Assembly (NCBI GenBank): GCA_963974215.1
Contig: CAXBBL010000001.1
Coordinates: 538,250 to 602,249, forward strand
Reading direction: 5' to 3'
DNA: 64,000 nt
From: Croceimicrobium sp963974215
GTDB taxonomy: Bacteria; Bacteroidota; Bacteroidia; Flavobacteriales; Schleiferiaceae
Each line of letters starts with the position of its first letter. The first letter of the stretch is position 1. The position numbers and the translations under genes were made by a program. Shown here piece after piece: positions 18,622 to 28,734 of this stretch. The notes under the pieces are model-generated. The model had not been told where the DNA came from and ran no database searches. It worked only from the letters and a program-made list of their open reading frames with translations.

Positions 18622-20082
18622 TTAAGATTGGCCTAAGGCGGCTTCTTGCTCAGCGATATGTTCGGCTTCACCAAAAAGTGGTTCTTTAATGCGCAAGGTG
18701 AGAAGCGCCGCCACTATAAATAGTATGCCACCGAAGGCTAAATAGTAAATGGCGTAGTCGTCGAATAAGGCATGCACAATAGGGCCACCAATTAAAGCAT
18801 TGATGATTTGTGGGATAACAATAAAGAAATTGAAAATCCCCATATAAACCCCCATTTTAGCCGGAGGTAAACTATCGATTAGCAAGGCATAAGGCATGGA
18901 TAAAATACTGGCCCAAGCAAATCCTACTCCTACCATACTAAGAATTAACCAGTAGGGATCGGAAATGAAATACATTGAAACTAAGCCTATTCCACCCGCT
19001 AGTAGTGCCAGCATATGCACAAACTTCCGGCTGGTGGCTTTCGCTAATGGATTTAGTAGAAAGGCAAAAACTAAGGCAAAGGCATTATACCAACCAAACA
19101 GAAAACTCGCTTGATCACCGGCCGTGTTAAAGCCTACTGAATGTGTGTCACTAGGGTCTAAGCCATAATGATGGGTGGCTAAGGCTGAAGTGGTATAAAC
19201 CCACATGGTGAATAAACCAAACCAAGAGAAAAACTGGACCCAGCCCAGCCTCTTCATACGGGTAGGCATCTTCCAAGCATCTCTAAAAATATCACTCATA
19301 GGTGACTTTTCGGGCTTAAGTTCTCCCTCGCCCCCTTGGTATTTGTGAAATTGCTCGGGTGGATATTCCTTTACTGTGACAATGGTATAAAGTATGGTTG
19401 CCATTAAAATAAGGGCTCCCACATAAAAAGACCAAATCACATTAGGGGTAACCGATCCGGCGGGGGCAGTATTAGCAATGCCAAACCAATTGGTTAATAT
19501 CCAAGGCATGAAGGATCCTAAAATGGCCCCAGCGCTAATTAAGATAGTTTGTACACCGAATCCCAAAGTCCCTTGACTTTTAGGTAACATATCTCCCACG
19601 AGGGCCCGAAAAGGCTCCATGGAAATGTTAAAGGATACATCCATTAGAGCTAAAAAGGCAATGCCAATCCATAAAATGGCGGAGATGCCCATAAAGTCAG
19701 TTGCGCTCATGCTTTCACCCGCCACAATATTGGCATTGGGAAGAAAGATTAAGCCCAAACTGGCGAGAATCGCTCCTACCAAAAAGTAAGGTTTGCGTCG
19801 GCCAAGTTTTCCCCAAGTATTATCGCCCATATGTCCGATAATAGGTTGGACAATTAAACCCGTAAGTGGCGCCACAATCCAAAACCAACTGAGCTGATGT
19901 ACATCGGCACCGAAATTGGCAAGAATTCTACTCGCATTACCATTCTGTAAACCAAAGCCCATTTGGATACCCATAAAACCCATACTAAGGTTTATGATGG
20001 CCCGCATACTAAGTTTTGGTTTTTCCAAGGCGGCCTTTTGGGCCATATCAAAGGATGGAGTACTCATGTGCTTGGGTTTCAA
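18622..20082 (-). CDS. SLC45-type MFS transporter, probable maltose/maltodextrin permease
   Basis: A 486-residue inner-membrane protein with about 12 membrane helices. Features of the GPH/SLC45-like MFS group include NLSMGFMGIQMGFGLQNGNA in helix 1, the loop GHMGDNTWGKLGRRKPYF, and NISMEPFRALVGDMLP. Relatives in bacterial maltose clusters are proton-coupled sugar symporters. It is the last gene of a three-gene operon, three bases after a GH13 amylase gene, which supports uptake of maltose or short maltodextrins across the inner membrane. ATGs at 20082 and 20067 are both possible starts. Substrate assignment is by context. Confidence 0.85.
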   Translation of the reverse strand: MKPKHMSTPSFDMAQKAALEKPKLSMRAIINLSMGFMGIQMGFGLQNGNASRILANFGADVHQLSWFWIVAPLTGLIVQPIIGHMGDNTWGKLGRRKPYFLVGAILASLGLIFLPNANIVAGESMSATDFMGISAILWIGIAFLALMDVSFNISMEPFRALVGDMLPKSQGTLGFGVQTILISAGAILGSFMPWILTNWFGIANTAPAGSVTPNVIWSFYVGALILMATILYTIVTVKEYPPEQFHKYQGGEGELKPEKSPMSDIFRDAWKMPTRMKRLGWVQFFSWFGLFTMWVYTTSALATHHYGLDPSDTHSVGFNTAGDQASFLFGWYNAFALVFAFLLNPLAKATSRKFVHMLALLAGGIGLVSMYFISDPYWLILSMVGVGFAWASILSMPYALLIDSLPPAKMGVYMGIFNFFIVIPQIINALIGGPIVHALFDDYAIYYLAFGGILFIVAALLTLRIKEPLFGEAEHIAEQEAALGQS

Positions 20083-20085
20083 TAA

Positions 20086-21465
20086 TTAAAGTGCGCTCGT
20101 AATCAGCTTGAAGGAATTAGCCGGAACATCAATGTTAGCACGAGCTTCTGCTCCCGTCATATAATCTTCATATTTCGTATCACCCGCTAAGGGTGCAGTA
20201 GCTTGAAAATTTTGCTCAGCAAGGTTTACATAAACCAATAATTCCGCTCCGTTTTTCATGCGCTTAAAGGCATAAACGCGATCGTTACCGGTGTCAATTC
20301 TTTCAAAACCGCCTTGCTCGCTGCCGTTAATTAAAGTGGGATGCTCTAATTTAAGATGCGTCAATTTGGTGTAAAAGGCATACTGAGAAGTATTACTCCA
20401 ATCAATTTGATCTTTCTCGAAAAAGGCCAAAGCTTTGTTCAAGCCTGCTTCTTGTCCGCTATAAATTAGTGGCATACTCTGCGGTAAGGTACTGGCTAAA
20501 ACGTGGAAATTCTGACCATTTGCGCCCATGCGATCGCCTACGGTGCCGTTCCAACTGTTTTCATCGTGGTTGGTAATGAAGAACATGCGATAATCGTCTT
20601 TGCTGTAAAGCGAATCTTGCTTGCCTAAATAATGATCGATATCAACTACCGATTTATGACCTTTCGCAATGTCATTCATAATGTGGTGTAGCTCCCAGCC
20701 ATAGCTCATATCAAAAGCTTTCGCATGAAACTCGGGGCCTTCCGCCTCTGCTAACATAAACATCGGTTTTAGCTCTTCTAGGCGAACTCGGGCATTATCC
20801 CAAAAATCCATCGGTACCATCATGGCCATATCGCAACGGAAACCGTCAATATCTGCTTCACGCACCCAAAAGATCATATCGTCTTCCATGGCTTTGCGCA
20901 TTTCGTTGTTACTGTAGTTGAGGTCGGCTACATCACTCCAATCTTCTACGGGAGCGATAATTTCGCCTTGCTCGTTTTGCGAATACCAATCGCGGTGACT
21001 ATTAATCCAAGTATGATCCCAAGAGGTATGGTTGGCCACCCAGTCCAAAATGACCTTCATATCGCGCTTATGTGCCTCTTGCACTAAGTTTTTAAAATCT
21101 TCTAAGGTGCCAAATTCGGGATTGGTAGAAGCATAGTCGGCAATAGAGTAATAGCTACCCAAACTTCCTTTGCGCTTTTCTTTACCGATGGGTTGAATAG
21201 GCATGATCCACAAAATTTTCACGCCCATCTGCTGCAAGCGATCTAAATGTTGGCTAAAGGCGTTAAAGGTGCCTTCTGGGGTGTACTGGCGGATATTTAC
21301 TTCGTAAATAGAGGCTTGTTTGCTCCAAGCGGGAGTGTTCTTCGTCATAAGAGTTGTCGGTTCTACAATTTTATTTTCTTCCGAGTTTTCAGTTTTAGCA
21401 GGGTCTGCTGGGTTGTTGCATGCGATTAAACTCGCGGCAAAGCCAAGGGCTAAAAGCTTTTTCAT
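20086..21465 (-). CDS. GH13 alpha-amylase lipoprotein
   Basis: A 459-residue alpha-amylase family enzyme with a lipoprotein signal (SLIACNN, lipidated C16), so membrane anchored. GH13 regions are visible: DWVANH starting at D141; DGFRCD with nucleophile D212; LAEAEG with acid/base E240; and TNHDENSW with D301. No extra carbohydrate-binding domain is seen; the C-terminal ~80 residues are the usual beta domain. The in-frame ATG at 21504 would start inside the upstream GH13 gene and place 13 non-signal residues before the signal sequence, so the ATG at 21465 is chosen. It is the middle gene of the GH13-GH13-MFS operon. Confidence 0.9.
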   Translation of the reverse strand: MKKLLALGFAASLIACNNPADPAKTENSEENKIVEPTTLMTKNTPAWSKQASIYEVNIRQYTPEGTFNAFSQHLDRLQQMGVKILWIMPIQPIGKEKRKGSLGSYYSIADYASTNPEFGTLEDFKNLVQEAHKRDMKVILDWVANHTSWDHTWINSHRDWYSQNEQGEIIAPVEDWSDVADLNYSNNEMRKAMEDDMIFWVREADIDGFRCDMAMMVPMDFWDNARVRLEELKPMFMLAEAEGPEFHAKAFDMSYGWELHHIMNDIAKGHKSVVDIDHYLGKQDSLYSKDDYRMFFITNHDENSWNGTVGDRMGANGQNFHVLASTLPQSMPLIYSGQEAGLNKALAFFEKDQIDWSNTSQYAFYTKLTHLKLEHPTLINGSEQGGFERIDTGNDRVYAFKRMKNGAELLVYVNLAEQNFQATAPLAGDTKYEDYMTGAEARANIDVPANSFKLITSAL

Positions 21466-21493
21466 AGTAGTAGTGTAAATAGTAGGTATAATT

Positions 21494-23818
21494 TTAATTG
21501 GCATAAATATGAAAACTTAAGCCAGGAACGGGCTCCAAGCCAAGGTATTCCATATTCGATTGAGTTGTTTTGGTATGTTGATTGAGTCTTTTAAGATTAG
21601 CTATTTCAAAAGGAAGTTTAACCTCGCTGCTTTTGGTACTCGTGTTTAAGATGCTCACAATAGTCTTCCCTAAATAGTCGCGTTTAATTATGATTAAACT
21701 GCCTTCTATAAAAAGTTCGGCACTGCCGTAGATGAGTGCTAATTCGCTAGAGCGCAATTTATTAAGCTCTTGCACCTTGGCGTACAGTTCCTTCTCATTG
21801 GCATCCCAATTTTCGAAATACATCATGCGGCGGTTGTCGGGGTCATTGGCGCCCGGCAAGCCGATTTCGTCGCCATAATAGGTGCACGGAATACCGGGAA
21901 TGCTATTGTTGAAAGCGTGCAAAAGTGCGAGTCGCTGATAAGCTTGTTTATTGGCCTTCGGAATTTCGCGATCCCAGCCTGCTTGTTTGGCGTCTTCATC
22001 AAATTTCACATCACCGCTGGCATAAGAAATAAAGCGTGCCCGATCTTGATTACCCGTAATGTTTCCCATTAAATGGTGATAGCCATATGTGGCCAAACCG
22101 GCTTCGAAAACGTCTTTTAAGTGTTCGAGGTTTTCGCCCGTAGCGAAAGCGGAAACAGCGGCATCATACAAATTGAAATCGAACTGGGCATCGAGCATGC
22201 CCGTAGAAATGTAGCTATTAATTAAGCCGGGACTGCCGTAGGTTTCGCCAATTTGGTAAAAAGGCTCGCCGCGCAAGGCACGAATCTTTTTGGTAAGGGT
22301 GCGCCAGTAGAGTTCATCAATATGTTTGGTCGCATCATGGCGAAAGCCGTCTAAGTCATAATTCTTCACCCAAAAAAGAGCCGAGTCAACCATGGGGTCT
22401 ACAATTTCTTTGCGACGTAAATCGAGGGTAGGCAGGTGATCGTCAAACCAAGTGGTAAGACGGTATTCGTCCCACTTCTCGGTATTTTTAGTGCCATCGG
22501 GTAAATATAAATTTGTAGCCCAATCTTTATTGTTTTGGTAAATGGGGTGATTGATATGCACGTGATTGGCTACATAATCGAGAATTACATTTAGATCATC
22601 GGCATGGGCATCATCGATAATTTGCGTGAAGTCGGCACTCTTTCCAAAGCGATAGTCTACCCGAATATTACTAATGGGCCAATAGCCGTGATACCCCGAA
22701 AATTTGGTGGTTACTTTACCCTTATTCCACAGGCCCCAAGCATCGTCGGGGTTTTGAGTAATAGGCGAAAGCCAAATGCTGTTAATGCCTAAATTTTGGA
22801 AATAGTTATCCTTTATTTTCTGATCCACCCCCGCTAAATCGCCTCCGTAATAATTGGCTTTGGGGTGAATCATAGAATCTTTTACCGGCATAGTGTTGCT
22901 GCTATCGCCATCTTTAAAGCGATCGACCATTAAAAAGTAGAGGCGGGCATTATGCCAATCGCTACGATCTAGTTGCTCTGCGGAAGAAACTGCTTCGCCA
23001 TACTCCAGCGGAATAATTTGATCGCGGCCTTTACTTTCGCCCAAGTAACTGTAAATGCGGATATAACTGCGTTTTATTTTTTTAGCTTCTTCAGGAATTT
23101 GACTGATGCAACTACTTGGGTAACTGCGTTTGCAGGGAGAAGCCAGCACTTGATTATTCCACATCACAATAAGATGCGGCTCGGCGGGAGGTATTCTTCG
23201 CACAGAAATCACTTGTCGGTCAAGGTTTACCGCGAAGCCACCTGGTTTTATGCTATCGCCTTCTACCAATAAAATATTATTAAAACTACCCATGCCATTG
23301 CTCACCTTGTTGGGGTTGGCAGGATCTACCATTTCTTGGCCATCTAAGTATAACTTATACTCATAACGACCCGGTTCTAAAAGATAAGTGCCGCTATAAA
23401 ATTCACCTTTTTCTTTCAGTGGGGCCGACCCGCGGTTCCAGTTATTGAAAGCGCCAATTAAACGCAGCTCTTTCTTCTTGCCAATGGCTTTGCGGGGAAT
23501 TTTTATTTCTACCGCTTGCGCAGATGGCTTAACTAATATTAGGTTTTCGGTTTTACCCTGATGATTGAAGCTAAGGCTAGACATTTTCTCTTTCAGCTGG
23601 CCCACTAAGAGGAGCTCTTGCTTGTTGGTACTGATATTTTGCAGTCCCTCGGGTAAGGAAAGCGAGGATATTTCTTCATCGATCACATAATCGCTTAAAA
23701 GTATGCGAGTAGTGTCTTGGCCTAATTGAACGGGAGTATAAATCCCATGTAAAGCATTTTGTGCTTGGGCGCTCCATAGGCACAGACAAAGAAGGAGGAG
23801 TAGGTGGCCTTTTCTCAT
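21494..23818 (-). CDS. Large secreted GH13 enzyme with CBM48-like domain
   Basis: A 774-residue exported enzyme (signal peptide ending WSAQAQ). Residues ~100-190 hold a glycogen-binding/CBM48-like domain (LIGAFNNWNRGSAPLKEKGE ... YEYKLYLDG). The GH13 barrel follows from ~290: RLYFLMVDRF, YYGGDLAGV, LDYVANHV, DGFRHD with nucleophile D495, GETYGS with E525, and region IV GNQDRARF with D592. Region IV reads Asn-Gln-Asp rather than the common Asn-His-Asp. The length and domains fit pullulanase/maltodextrin-degrading amylases. The ATG at 23818 starts a clean signal peptide; a further in-frame ATG at 23848 lies beside the operator and is rejected. First gene of the operon. Confidence 0.9.
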   Translation of the reverse strand: MRKGHLLLLLCLCLWSAQAQNALHGIYTPVQLGQDTTRILLSDYVIDEEISSLSLPEGLQNISTNKQELLLVGQLKEKMSSLSFNHQGKTENLILVKPSAQAVEIKIPRKAIGKKKELRLIGAFNNWNRGSAPLKEKGEFYSGTYLLEPGRYEYKLYLDGQEMVDPANPNKVSNGMGSFNNILLVEGDSIKPGGFAVNLDRQVISVRRIPPAEPHLIVMWNNQVLASPCKRSYPSSCISQIPEEAKKIKRSYIRIYSYLGESKGRDQIIPLEYGEAVSSAEQLDRSDWHNARLYFLMVDRFKDGDSSNTMPVKDSMIHPKANYYGGDLAGVDQKIKDNYFQNLGINSIWLSPITQNPDDAWGLWNKGKVTTKFSGYHGYWPISNIRVDYRFGKSADFTQIIDDAHADDLNVILDYVANHVHINHPIYQNNKDWATNLYLPDGTKNTEKWDEYRLTTWFDDHLPTLDLRRKEIVDPMVDSALFWVKNYDLDGFRHDATKHIDELYWRTLTKKIRALRGEPFYQIGETYGSPGLINSYISTGMLDAQFDFNLYDAAVSAFATGENLEHLKDVFEAGLATYGYHHLMGNITGNQDRARFISYASGDVKFDEDAKQAGWDREIPKANKQAYQRLALLHAFNNSIPGIPCTYYGDEIGLPGANDPDNRRMMYFENWDANEKELYAKVQELNKLRSSELALIYGSAELFIEGSLIIIKRDYLGKTIVSILNTSTKSSEVKLPFEIANLKRLNQHTKTTQSNMEYLGLEPVPGLSFHIYAN

Positions 23819-23835
23819 AATGTGCGGAAATTTAG

Positions 23836-23843
23836 CAAATATA
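23836..23843 (-). promoter_or_regulatory. -7 box of the GH13-GH13-MFS operon
   Basis: On the minus strand this reads TATATTTG, a perfect TAnnTTTG, 17 bp before the ATG at 23818 and 6 bp from the operator. A second, weaker TAAATTTC lies at 23827-23834. Confidence 0.6.
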
Positions 23844-23849
23844 ATCATA

Positions 23850-23866
23850 TGTGTAAATAGTACACT
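23850..23866. promoter_or_regulatory. Starch/maltose regulon operator (copy 2)
   Basis: TGTGTAAATAGTACACT fits AGTGTAAA-N-TTTACACT with three mismatches spread over both halves. It lies 31 bp upstream of the first GH13 gene of the operon, just beyond the -7 box, so it falls in the -7/-33 spacer. Confidence 0.7.
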
Positions 23867-24126
23867 TATTTAATTTCTTTCAAGGCTAAGTTCTGCAGAT
23901 GTGGCAATTTACCCAACCGACCTTCCTTCCTAAATCATAGCCTTTGAAATACAATTATATTACCGTTTAAATAATCTTTTTTTTTAAAAACACTTACCAT
24001 TCTGTCTGCTTATCATTGCCTATTAATGAAATTTCCCCATCTTTCATTTATTAAAGGGCTTTATTGGAACACATTGCTAATCAATCCATTTATTCCTTTT
24101 CTTTTGTTCATTACTAAAGGTCTACT
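23867..24126. other. Intergenic region between divergent units
   Basis: This AT-rich stretch separates the GH13 operon from the T9SS pair. Apart from the operator and -7 boxes at its ends I see no gene, RNA or repeat. Confidence 0.5.
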
Positions 24127-24134
24127 TACTTTTG
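24127..24134 (+). promoter_or_regulatory. -7 box of the T9SS two-gene operon
   Basis: TACTTTTG matches TAnnTTTG and ends 18 bp before the ATG at 24153. Confidence 0.5.
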
Positions 24135-24152
24135 TTATAAATAACCTGTTTC

Positions 24153-26114
24153 ATGATAATTCGCATCTGTCTGCTATTCGCTCTAGCACCGTGCCTACTA
24201 GTTTCACAAAGTTTGGAATTAGTCGGCTTCAAAAAATTTCATGGTACTGGGGTTCAAACCATGGAAAGTTTAGTGGCTGGAAACCATGGAACTAGCTATG
24301 CCCTTTTCTCTTATTACGATCAGATAATTTTAGACGACCAAATAACATTAGGCAGGGGAAATGTTAATGCCGACTATAATTTAGTTTTAGTAAAGTTTGA
24401 CAGCGCAGGCAACATGGATTGGTATAAGCGGATGTATTCCTTGAATCATCTCTCTTATCTGGATATGATTTTTTTAGACTCGGCGCTTATTATCCTCTTT
24501 GATCAAGAAGGTGTTGGATACTACGATGACCAGGCTGGAATTGCTCGCTCCGCCGGAAATGGCGATTATACTATCGTCCAGTTTTCGGAATCTGGATCGA
24601 TAAATTGGCACCGTCGCTTTGAGGCAGACCGAGTCCTCAATTATACTATTGGCGGCAAAAGAAGCGCAGCCTTAGCCGCTGATGATAGCAGTCATTTTTA
24701 CGTGGCGCTTAGCCATTTGGGTAGTTTTGACGCCGACTTAAGCGCCGCCAGCGTTCGACCAACACCGGATGGAGGAGGTGAAAATCTCAGTCTAATTAAA
24801 TACGACATCGACTTCAATTACCTCAAAATGGTTAATTGGCCCAGCACTGCGGATGTGATTCTAGAAGATTTTGCGGTCAATAATACAGGACAACTATTAG
24901 TGGCTTTAAAATTTGCGGGACAACTCGACCTGGATCCTAGCACTTCAGGTACCACCATGAAAACTAGCCCAGTAAACGGCTGGAATAATTATTACAACTT
25001 CACGCATTACCTCATTGCCATAGATGAATATACCTCTACTTTAGGCTGGTATCAAAGAATACACAGTGATGAGTTCTTACGATTTAGTGAAGTGGTATTT
25101 GATTATCAAAAACAAAACTGGTGGGCAACAGGCTATTATCGCAAAGACATCACTACTTATGATAGCCCCGCATTTTCGCGTAATACCCCTTACACTCATG
25201 CTTTCAATGCCTTTTATTTTGCCTACAGCAATGTTGGGCAAAGAGTTTTCACCGCTGAGCATATTTCAACTGCTAGTAGTAGCATTATAAATATTCCCGT
25301 AAGTTTTATACCAAGCGAAGACGGTTATTGGTTATACGCTCTGAATACTGGAGGAAGTTTAGATTTCCGCCTTGGGCAATCGTATTCAGACCCAAACTAT
25401 AGCGGGTTGGGTATGCTAATAAGTAAGTATGATAGTCTTTATAATTTGCAGTATGCCTATAAGCGGCTCTTAACTTACCCCTATTTTTTAGGGCTAGGGT
25501 TGCCTCCAATAGCCACCCGTCTGGGTCCTGAGAATTATTTATTTGGGTACAATACCAACTCTGCATTCAACTCATTAGCCGTAAGTCCTCAACACGACAG
25601 TATTCTATTTACGAACTCTGGCTCTGAAGCCATCTTAATTGAATGGAAGCAATGTGAAGACTTAGATACTACGATTAGCTACCAAGCTGGGGTATTTTAT
25701 GCGGCAGATACTACGGCTGATCTGTATGAGTGGATAAGCTGCTTTGATGGTTCTGTTCTACACTCTGGTCCCGACCCTTTCTTTCAACCGAGTATTCGTA
25801 CATGGGCCTATTTACGCTTCACAAAAAATAAATGTGTTTACCGCAGTGCTTGTATTATTGCTAATGATGTGGGACTTGAAGACCTCGGTGAAAACTTAGA
25901 AGTTTATCCTAATCCAGCCAGCCACTTCGTAAAAGTGAAATGGTCTGGACCAAAAGCACTTGCTTTAGAATTGTACTCAATGCAAGGTCAAAAGCTAGAC
26001 ACTTGGCAAGCCCTAAGAGGGGAAAGACTTTTTCCTACCCCCTTTCCCGCTGGTGTTTACTGGCTGCGTGCTCCCGCCTACCCTGAATTCAACCTGAAAT
26101 TAATACTGAAATAA
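24153..26114 (+). CDS. Secreted T9SS protein of unknown function
   Basis: A 653-residue protein with a signal peptide (LLVSQS near residue 19). The body contains repeated segments of the kind (V/L)KFDSAGNMDWYKRM, IVQFSESGSINWHRRF and LIKYDIDFNYLKM. These resemble the beta-strand blades of delta-60/SBBP-type propeller repeats found in Bacteroidota surface proteins. The last ~75 residues are a T9SS type A sorting domain (LEVYPNPASHFVKVKW ... AGVYWLRAP). No catalytic motif was recognised. It is one base upstream of another T9SS gene, forming a two-gene operon. Confidence 0.78.
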   Translation: MIIRICLLFALAPCLLVSQSLELVGFKKFHGTGVQTMESLVAGNHGTSYALFSYYDQIILDDQITLGRGNVNADYNLVLVKFDSAGNMDWYKRMYSLNHLSYLDMIFLDSALIILFDQEGVGYYDDQAGIARSAGNGDYTIVQFSESGSINWHRRFEADRVLNYTIGGKRSAALAADDSSHFYVALSHLGSFDADLSAASVRPTPDGGGENLSLIKYDIDFNYLKMVNWPSTADVILEDFAVNNTGQLLVALKFAGQLDLDPSTSGTTMKTSPVNGWNNYYNFTHYLIAIDEYTSTLGWYQRIHSDEFLRFSEVVFDYQKQNWWATGYYRKDITTYDSPAFSRNTPYTHAFNAFYFAYSNVGQRVFTAEHISTASSSIINIPVSFIPSEDGYWLYALNTGGSLDFRLGQSYSDPNYSGLGMLISKYDSLYNLQYAYKRLLTYPYFLGLGLPPIATRLGPENYLFGYNTNSAFNSLAVSPQHDSILFTNSGSEAILIEWKQCEDLDTTISYQAGVFYAADTTADLYEWISCFDGSVLHSGPDPFFQPSIRTWAYLRFTKNKCVYRSACIIANDVGLEDLGENLEVYPNPASHFVKVKWSGPKALALELYSMQGQKLDTWQALRGERLFPTPFPAGVYWLRAPAYPEFNLKLILK

Positions 26115-26115
26115 A

Positions 26116-28560
26116 ATGAAAAAAAAACTATTTATTCTCGCTCTCTCTTTATCGAGTTTCTGCCTGTCCGCTTCTCATTACCTAGGCGGTTACTTCGAGC
26201 ACCATGTTGATACTATAAACCAACTTTGGAACATAAGCCTACATATTATTGGAAACAGCCCTGGTGCGGCCATTAGCCAGAACAGCGTCACGTTAAATGG
26301 GCCATTTAGCGTAAACTTGTTTAGAGTATCTGGACAAAACACCTTGGTGCCTTATGGGGACCCTAATTGTTCCGCAGGAGATTATTACGAAATAGTATTT
26401 ACGGGTTCGATCCCACTTAATGCTTCTGTGACTCCAATTTGGAATGACTTATTACCTAAAACGTGGACCTATACTGCCCCTTGCTGCGTTCCTAGTTCAG
26501 AAAATGTAGCCAGCGCTAGTACCTTGCACCTAGAGCTAAGTATAAGACCTCAAGTAGGCAACATGGGACAACCTATTTTTCCCTACATCGATACCCGCGG
26601 AAGTCATCCAGAAATGGTTCAAAACGCCTATCCTAACATCCGCAATTATAATGACTTTGGACATCGATCTCAGCTCATTGGCATTGATAGCGCCAGCTCC
26701 ACTTTAGTTGGGGTAAAAAACACGAGTAGCACCTTTGCACCTTATGCCAGTGGTTATTCTGGCCTTTTCCCATTGCCAGATCAAACAGAAGATAGCTTAA
26801 ACGGAGCCATACTTTTCTTTCCTAATCAAAGAATTATTTCTGCGCAAGCCCGCGCAGGCAGCTATACTCCTGGCCGTTATTTGGTAAACTTTGTTACCGA
26901 ATATTTTAAAAATCAAAGACAATATTTTTCTGATTATGCCTTAGCAGCAGTATACTACATTGGTCAAGATAGCTTGGCAGATACCACTTATATAAAAGCA
27001 GAAGATGCAAGCCAAAGTTACCCTGCGCAAAGCTCTAATCAAAACTTAAATTATACCCTAAATTATGGTGACTCCCTGAATTTAGATCTAAAAGCTTTTG
27101 CTAGGCTAGGAGATACCATTCGTTTACTAGAAGTTCGAGAAGATTATGATACCGCCGGACTAAGTCCTAGCGTTAAATCTTCGCTTAATCTACCACAATT
27201 AATCAGTCAAAATTTGAACGGGCTTTTCAGTACAGCAGATACCAACAAGTTGCGTTTAAGCTTTAATCCCAATATCAATAACTTTACTAACAATGCCTCC
27301 CAATATACTGTAACCTTATTTTTCAGCAATAAATTTTGTGAAGGAAATGTTGCTAGCATTAGAGTGCGCATAAACCTTTCCCCTGAAAACTATATAACTG
27401 TCAATCAACAGAATTTAGATTCAGTACTATTTTGTGATCCACAAACAATTACACTTCGTAAGGTGGGCACTAATTCTAATTTTTATTGGTCTCCCGGTAA
27501 CTGGGTTAATGATAGTCTTGCTGCACAAACTAGCCTATCAAGTCAAGCTTCAGGTTGGTTATATTTAATAATTGACGGAGGTACCCGAGCCGATTCTTTG
27601 TATTTGAAAAAGGATAGTGTTAGAACTATTAGTACGCCCCAACTTGGGCTAGCGGATGATATTATTGTGCTTGATAGTATGCCGAGTTTTAAGCAGAGTT
27701 GGACCGTCTCTAGCTTTGTGGAAGTGAATAGCCCCCAAGAAGATCAAATACCTATTTTGGGCGCTGGAACGTATAAAATAAATACTCGCTATTCACCTTT
27801 AGGCTGCCTAGCTACTTCGGGAGAAATTGAGATTCCTGAAGACTTTTTATGGGGAAGTAATTACGGAGCGGATGGCTATCACGTTGATCAAAGTATAGTG
27901 GATACCAGTGTAAGTAAAATAAATTATACCTGTAAGCTAGAGATACCGGGCGAGACCCGCTTTTTTGAGAAGATATTTTTCTTTGGTTTTGAAAATTTAA
28001 ACCCTCAAGTTCCCAAAGAAATTAGCTTTAAAATTACCACCAATTACGGTTATCAAGATAGCCTAGTTGCACTGATCACTTCTGAAGGGTATCTGGAGTT
28101 TCCGGTAAATTTTGACCTAGCCCCCAATTTAAGCGCTATACTTGAAGTGGAACTAGACTCTGGAATCGCCTATCAATACCTCAGCTATAACCAATCAGGC
28201 TTCCTTCGTAATGCGCTTAGGTTTACCCAACTAGGATACACCACAGCAGGTGGGGCCATTAATTACGGCAGGCTTATACCCCTGGGATTCAAATACCAAG
28301 GTACGGTCGGCCTAAGCACTTCTGAGGATCTTTTGGTACAGGTCTATCCTAACCCTAGTTCTGGGGAGATCAGAATTGATTGGCCACATCGCGAACCTGC
28401 TGAGGTAGAAGTTTATGATTCTTGGGGTAGAAAGCTCGCACAGTTCAAGCTAGAGCAAGGGCCGCAAATACGCACTCTTAACCTAGGTAATGGTATTTAT
28501 AGTTTGGTTTTCCCAAATAATCCGCATGTTCCTTCAACTAAAATTATTATCCGGAAATAG
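26116..28560 (+). CDS. Secreted T9SS protein of unknown function
   Basis: An 814-residue protein with a signal peptide ending CLSAS. The start of the mature protein (SHYLGGYFEHHV) resembles the THIVGGE opening of Bacteroidota surface/gliding-associated proteins, but the rest is not recognised. The middle is beta-rich and low in recognisable motifs. The last ~80 residues are a T9SS type A sorting domain (VQVYPNPSSGEIRIDW ... NGIYSLVFPN). It follows the previous T9SS gene by one base, so the two products may act together at the surface. Confidence 0.75.
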   Translation: MKKKLFILALSLSSFCLSASHYLGGYFEHHVDTINQLWNISLHIIGNSPGAAISQNSVTLNGPFSVNLFRVSGQNTLVPYGDPNCSAGDYYEIVFTGSIPLNASVTPIWNDLLPKTWTYTAPCCVPSSENVASASTLHLELSIRPQVGNMGQPIFPYIDTRGSHPEMVQNAYPNIRNYNDFGHRSQLIGIDSASSTLVGVKNTSSTFAPYASGYSGLFPLPDQTEDSLNGAILFFPNQRIISAQARAGSYTPGRYLVNFVTEYFKNQRQYFSDYALAAVYYIGQDSLADTTYIKAEDASQSYPAQSSNQNLNYTLNYGDSLNLDLKAFARLGDTIRLLEVREDYDTAGLSPSVKSSLNLPQLISQNLNGLFSTADTNKLRLSFNPNINNFTNNASQYTVTLFFSNKFCEGNVASIRVRINLSPENYITVNQQNLDSVLFCDPQTITLRKVGTNSNFYWSPGNWVNDSLAAQTSLSSQASGWLYLIIDGGTRADSLYLKKDSVRTISTPQLGLADDIIVLDSMPSFKQSWTVSSFVEVNSPQEDQIPILGAGTYKINTRYSPLGCLATSGEIEIPEDFLWGSNYGADGYHVDQSIVDTSVSKINYTCKLEIPGETRFFEKIFFFGFENLNPQVPKEISFKITTNYGYQDSLVALITSEGYLEFPVNFDLAPNLSAILEVELDSGIAYQYLSYNQSGFLRNALRFTQLGYTTAGGAINYGRLIPLGFKYQGTVGLSTSEDLLVQVYPNPSSGEIRIDWPHREPAEVEVYDSWGRKLAQFKLEQGPQIRTLNLGNGIYSLVFPNNPHVPSTKIIIRK

Positions 28561-28734
28561 GTCCCTTAATCACTCCATTTGCAAAAGCAAATAATTATAT
28601 TGTTATAATATTAATTGCTCTTGACAAACCCGAGGCGATTGGTCCTTGACAAAATAAAAAAAGCGGACCGCCTGATAGGGCTAAGAGTATTTCCTAATAC
28701 GCTTTAAGATTTTTTAATGAAAAACAATCCATCC

